From positions 1-16,468 of the forward strand of contig JAKLJM010000009.1 in NCBI GenBank assembly GCA_023151145.1: a stretch of DNA of 16,468 nucleotides, given 5' to 3'. This DNA comes from Bacteriovoracaceae bacterium. GTDB taxonomy: Bacteria; Bdellovibrionota; Bacteriovoracia; Bacteriovoracales; Bacteriovoracaceae. Both the position numbers and the translations under genes were made by a program. The first letter of the stretch is position 1. Every line of letters starts with the position of its first letter. Positions 15,151 through 16,468 of the stretch are shown piece after piece. The notes below the pieces were generated by a model that worked only from the letters and a program-made list of their open reading frames with translations, had not been told where the DNA came from and made no database searches.

Positions 15151-16206
15151 TTAGACAACTTTGATCAAATTAAATTCTGAAGCAAAAGCTGGTCCCATAG
15201 CAATCATGACCCCTAGTTCACCACTTCTTAATTTATTATGTTCAAAAGTTCTACGCATAACATCTAATACTGAAACCGATGACATATTTCCTTTCTCTTT
15301 TAAACTTTGGTAACTAAATTGAAAGGCAGATTTGTCTGTTTCCGTTACTTCACAGATAGCATCAAGAACCTTCGGGCCACCTGGGTGAGAGATGTAAAAT
15401 TGGACATCATTCATAGAAAGTTTTTTATTTCCTAAGAACTCTTTTAAGTTTGGTTTTACATTATCTTTTACTATTTGTGGCACATCTCCACTTAGGATAA
15501 TTTGAAATCCTGTATTGACCACATCCCAGCCCATAATTCGATCTGTTTCTGGATAAAAAAACGATCCTACATCTAATACTTGTAAACGAGCAGTTTTCGC
15601 CAATGGATGTTGCTCACCACACATTAAGACGGCTGCACTACCATCAGCAAATAATGAAGTCCCCACTAAGTTTGCCACAGACTGATCTTGGAATTGAAAA
15701 GTCAAAGTGCATAATTCCGTTGCCAATAAGATAACAGCTTCATTGGGATAACTTTTTAAATAATCATGAACGCGATTAATTCCGGCAACTCCACCTAAAC
15801 ATCCTAAACCAAAGAGTGGAATTCTTTTTGCTCTTGGGTTTATTTTAAATTCATTCATGAGTCTTGACTCTAACGTTGGAATAGCTAGCCCGGTAACCGT
15901 CGTTGAAAATATGGCGCCAATATCAGTTGGGAGTAACTGATGCTCTTTGAATAAATTTTTAACGTTTTTCTTTTGTAGTTCAAAAGCCGTTTCGATCCAG
16001 TGATTATTGCGATTTCCGAAATCACCCAGCTTTTCGTAGTCATCTACTTTTAAGGCAGTATGGCGACCTTCAACCGTTGAGCTCTGTGCGAACTGATCGA
16101 TATACTTCTTTTTTTCTGGCCACATTTTAAAGAGAAAATTTTTAATCTCCTCTTGAGTGGTGTAGGTTTTTGGAAAACTCGTTTTAACATCAATAATATA
16201 AGTCAT
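15151..16206 (-). CDS. Type III polyketide synthase (chalcone/stilbene synthase family)
   Basis: This 351-residue soluble enzyme has the thiolase-fold catalytic triad of type III synthases: C136 in LFGLGCLGGVAG, H274 in YISHPGGPKVLDA, and N307 in EKGNMSSVSVLDVMRR. The closing GPAFASE motif (338-344) replaces the usual GPGxxxE. It loads an acyl-CoA starter, extends it with malonyl-CoA and cyclises the chain. Bacterial relatives linked to ICMT-like methyltransferases make long-chain alkylresorcinols or alkylpyrones, so a membrane phenolic lipid is the likely product. Chain length and cyclisation mode cannot be read from sequence. AGAGGA (complement of 16211-16216) lies 4 nt before the ATG. The upstream oxidoreductase-like gene ends 15 bp before it and the methyltransferase begins 20 bp after it, so it belongs to a tight operon. 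Confidence 0.95.
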   Translation of the reverse strand: MTYIIDVKTSFPKTYTTQEEIKNFLFKMWPEKKKYIDQFAQSSTVEGRHTALKVDDYEKLGDFGNRNNHWIETAFELQKKNVKNLFKEHQLLPTDIGAIFSTTVTGLAIPTLESRLMNEFKINPRAKRIPLFGLGCLGGVAGINRVHDYLKSYPNEAVILLATELCTLTFQFQDQSVANLVGTSLFADGSAAVLMCGEQHPLAKTARLQVLDVGSFFYPETDRIMGWDVVNTGFQIILSGDVPQIVKDNVKPNLKEFLGNKKLSMNDVQFYISHPGGPKVLDAICEVTETDKSAFQFSYQSLKEKGNMSSVSVLDVMRRTFEHNKLRSGELGVMIAMGPAFASEFNLIKVV

Positions 16207-16221
16207 AATTTCCTCTCTTGA

Positions 16222-16468
16222 TTAAGCTTTTTGAAAGAATTTAAAAAATCCTTCAACTGGTGTAAAAATATTTCCAATGATGCCAATAAATACATTGGCA
16301 CGGTTTTGATTTGCTTTTAGAAAATTGGCGACCAACGTGACAAGAATAGGTTTTCTAATCACAGTTTGAAAAATAGTATTTAAAACATATTTTTGTCTTG
16401 TGACACTAATTCTGGCCGATCGATATTCTTTTAAGACATTTTCCAACTGGTCATTTTCAATAAAGGCT
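16222..16468 (-). CDS. C-terminal part of a probable FAD-dependent oxidoreductase, truncated by the window
   Basis: The frame is open from the window edge to TAA at 16224-16222, giving 82 residues; the TTG at 16446 is internal, not a start. The visible end has a helical, basic segment (LKEYRSARISVTRQKYVLN), then an IRKP...LVANFLKANQNRANVFIGIIGNIFTP stretch. This recalls the closing helices of FAD-dependent monooxygenases and geranylgeranyl-reductase-like proteins, where a short acidic-to-hydrophobic helix precedes a G-x-x-G-D/N-x-x-P turn. The nucleotide-binding domain would be outside the window, so the call is tentative. Its position 15 bp before a type III polyketide synthase fits, because Srs-type clusters pair the synthase with a flavoprotein hydroxylase (SrsC). 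A different oxidoreductase or an unrelated protein is possible. Confidence 0.6.
   Translation of the reverse strand, partial: AFIENDQLENVLKEYRSARISVTRQKYVLNTIFQTVIRKPILVTLVANFLKANQNRANVFIGIIGNIFTPVEGFFKFFQKA

Noticed and set aside
16444..16446. TTG as start codon of the right-edge minus-strand gene
   Set aside because: The frame is open to the window edge and no Shine-Dalgarno lies upstream, so the gene is simply truncated.

Overview
This AT-rich window (about two thirds A+T by eye) carries 14 protein genes packed in bacterial operons, with strong AGGA/GGAGG-type ribosome binding sites, gaps of 3-36 bp inside operons, and hairpin terminators between convergent units. The mix of genes (a coiled-coil protein with a degenerate receiver domain, a GGDEF enzyme, a histone H1-like lysine-tailed protein, many exported proteins of unknown function) suggests a Gram-negative of the Bdellovibrionota / Bacteriovorax type. 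This is inference from gene content and composition, not a database match. No rRNA, tRNA, CRISPR, insertion sequence or phage gene was seen.

Layout. (1) 1-4548, plus strand: a left-truncated pseudo-receiver/coiled-coil protein, a diguanylate cyclase and a calcineurin-like phosphoesterase, closed by a hairpin at 4529-4548. (2) 4565-6719, minus strand: glutamine-dependent NAD+ synthetase followed by a small lysine-rich H1/phasin-like protein. The promoter region at 6756-6800 contains a 7-bp direct repeat spaced exactly 20 bp. (3) 6837-9851, plus strand: an EamA-type permease, a UDP-glucuronate decarboxylase-family enzyme and a GT-B glycosyltransferase-like protein, probably a surface-polysaccharide unit. 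(4) 9831-11000, minus strand: an exported cysteine-rich protein with faint lytic-transglycosylase features, overlapping the glycosyltransferase gene tail to tail. (5) 11166-13247, plus strand: an RND/MMPL-type membrane protein ending at a strong bidirectional terminator at 13260-13291. (6) 16468-13293, minus strand: the C-terminus of a probable FAD-dependent oxidoreductase, a type III polyketide synthase, an isoprenylcysteine-methyltransferase-like membrane enzyme, a YceI-like periplasmic lipid-binding protein and a histidine-rich four-helix membrane protein resembling cytochrome b561.

Region 6 is the most exciting part. A type III PKS plus an ICMT-like methyltransferase plus a flavoprotein is the known recipe for methylated alkylresorcinols/alkylquinones (Streptomyces Srs, Bacillus Bps). 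YceI plus a b561-type cytochrome is the known E. coli yceI/yceJ pairing. Their union in one operon suggests a pathway that makes a phenolic or quinone lipid, carries it in the periplasm and perhaps exchanges electrons with it. Unusual residues also occur in the sugar genes: a proline in the NAD-binding glycine loop and loss of the EX7E glutamates in the glycosyltransferase. The tetranucleotide GGCC is about three times more frequent than base composition predicts.
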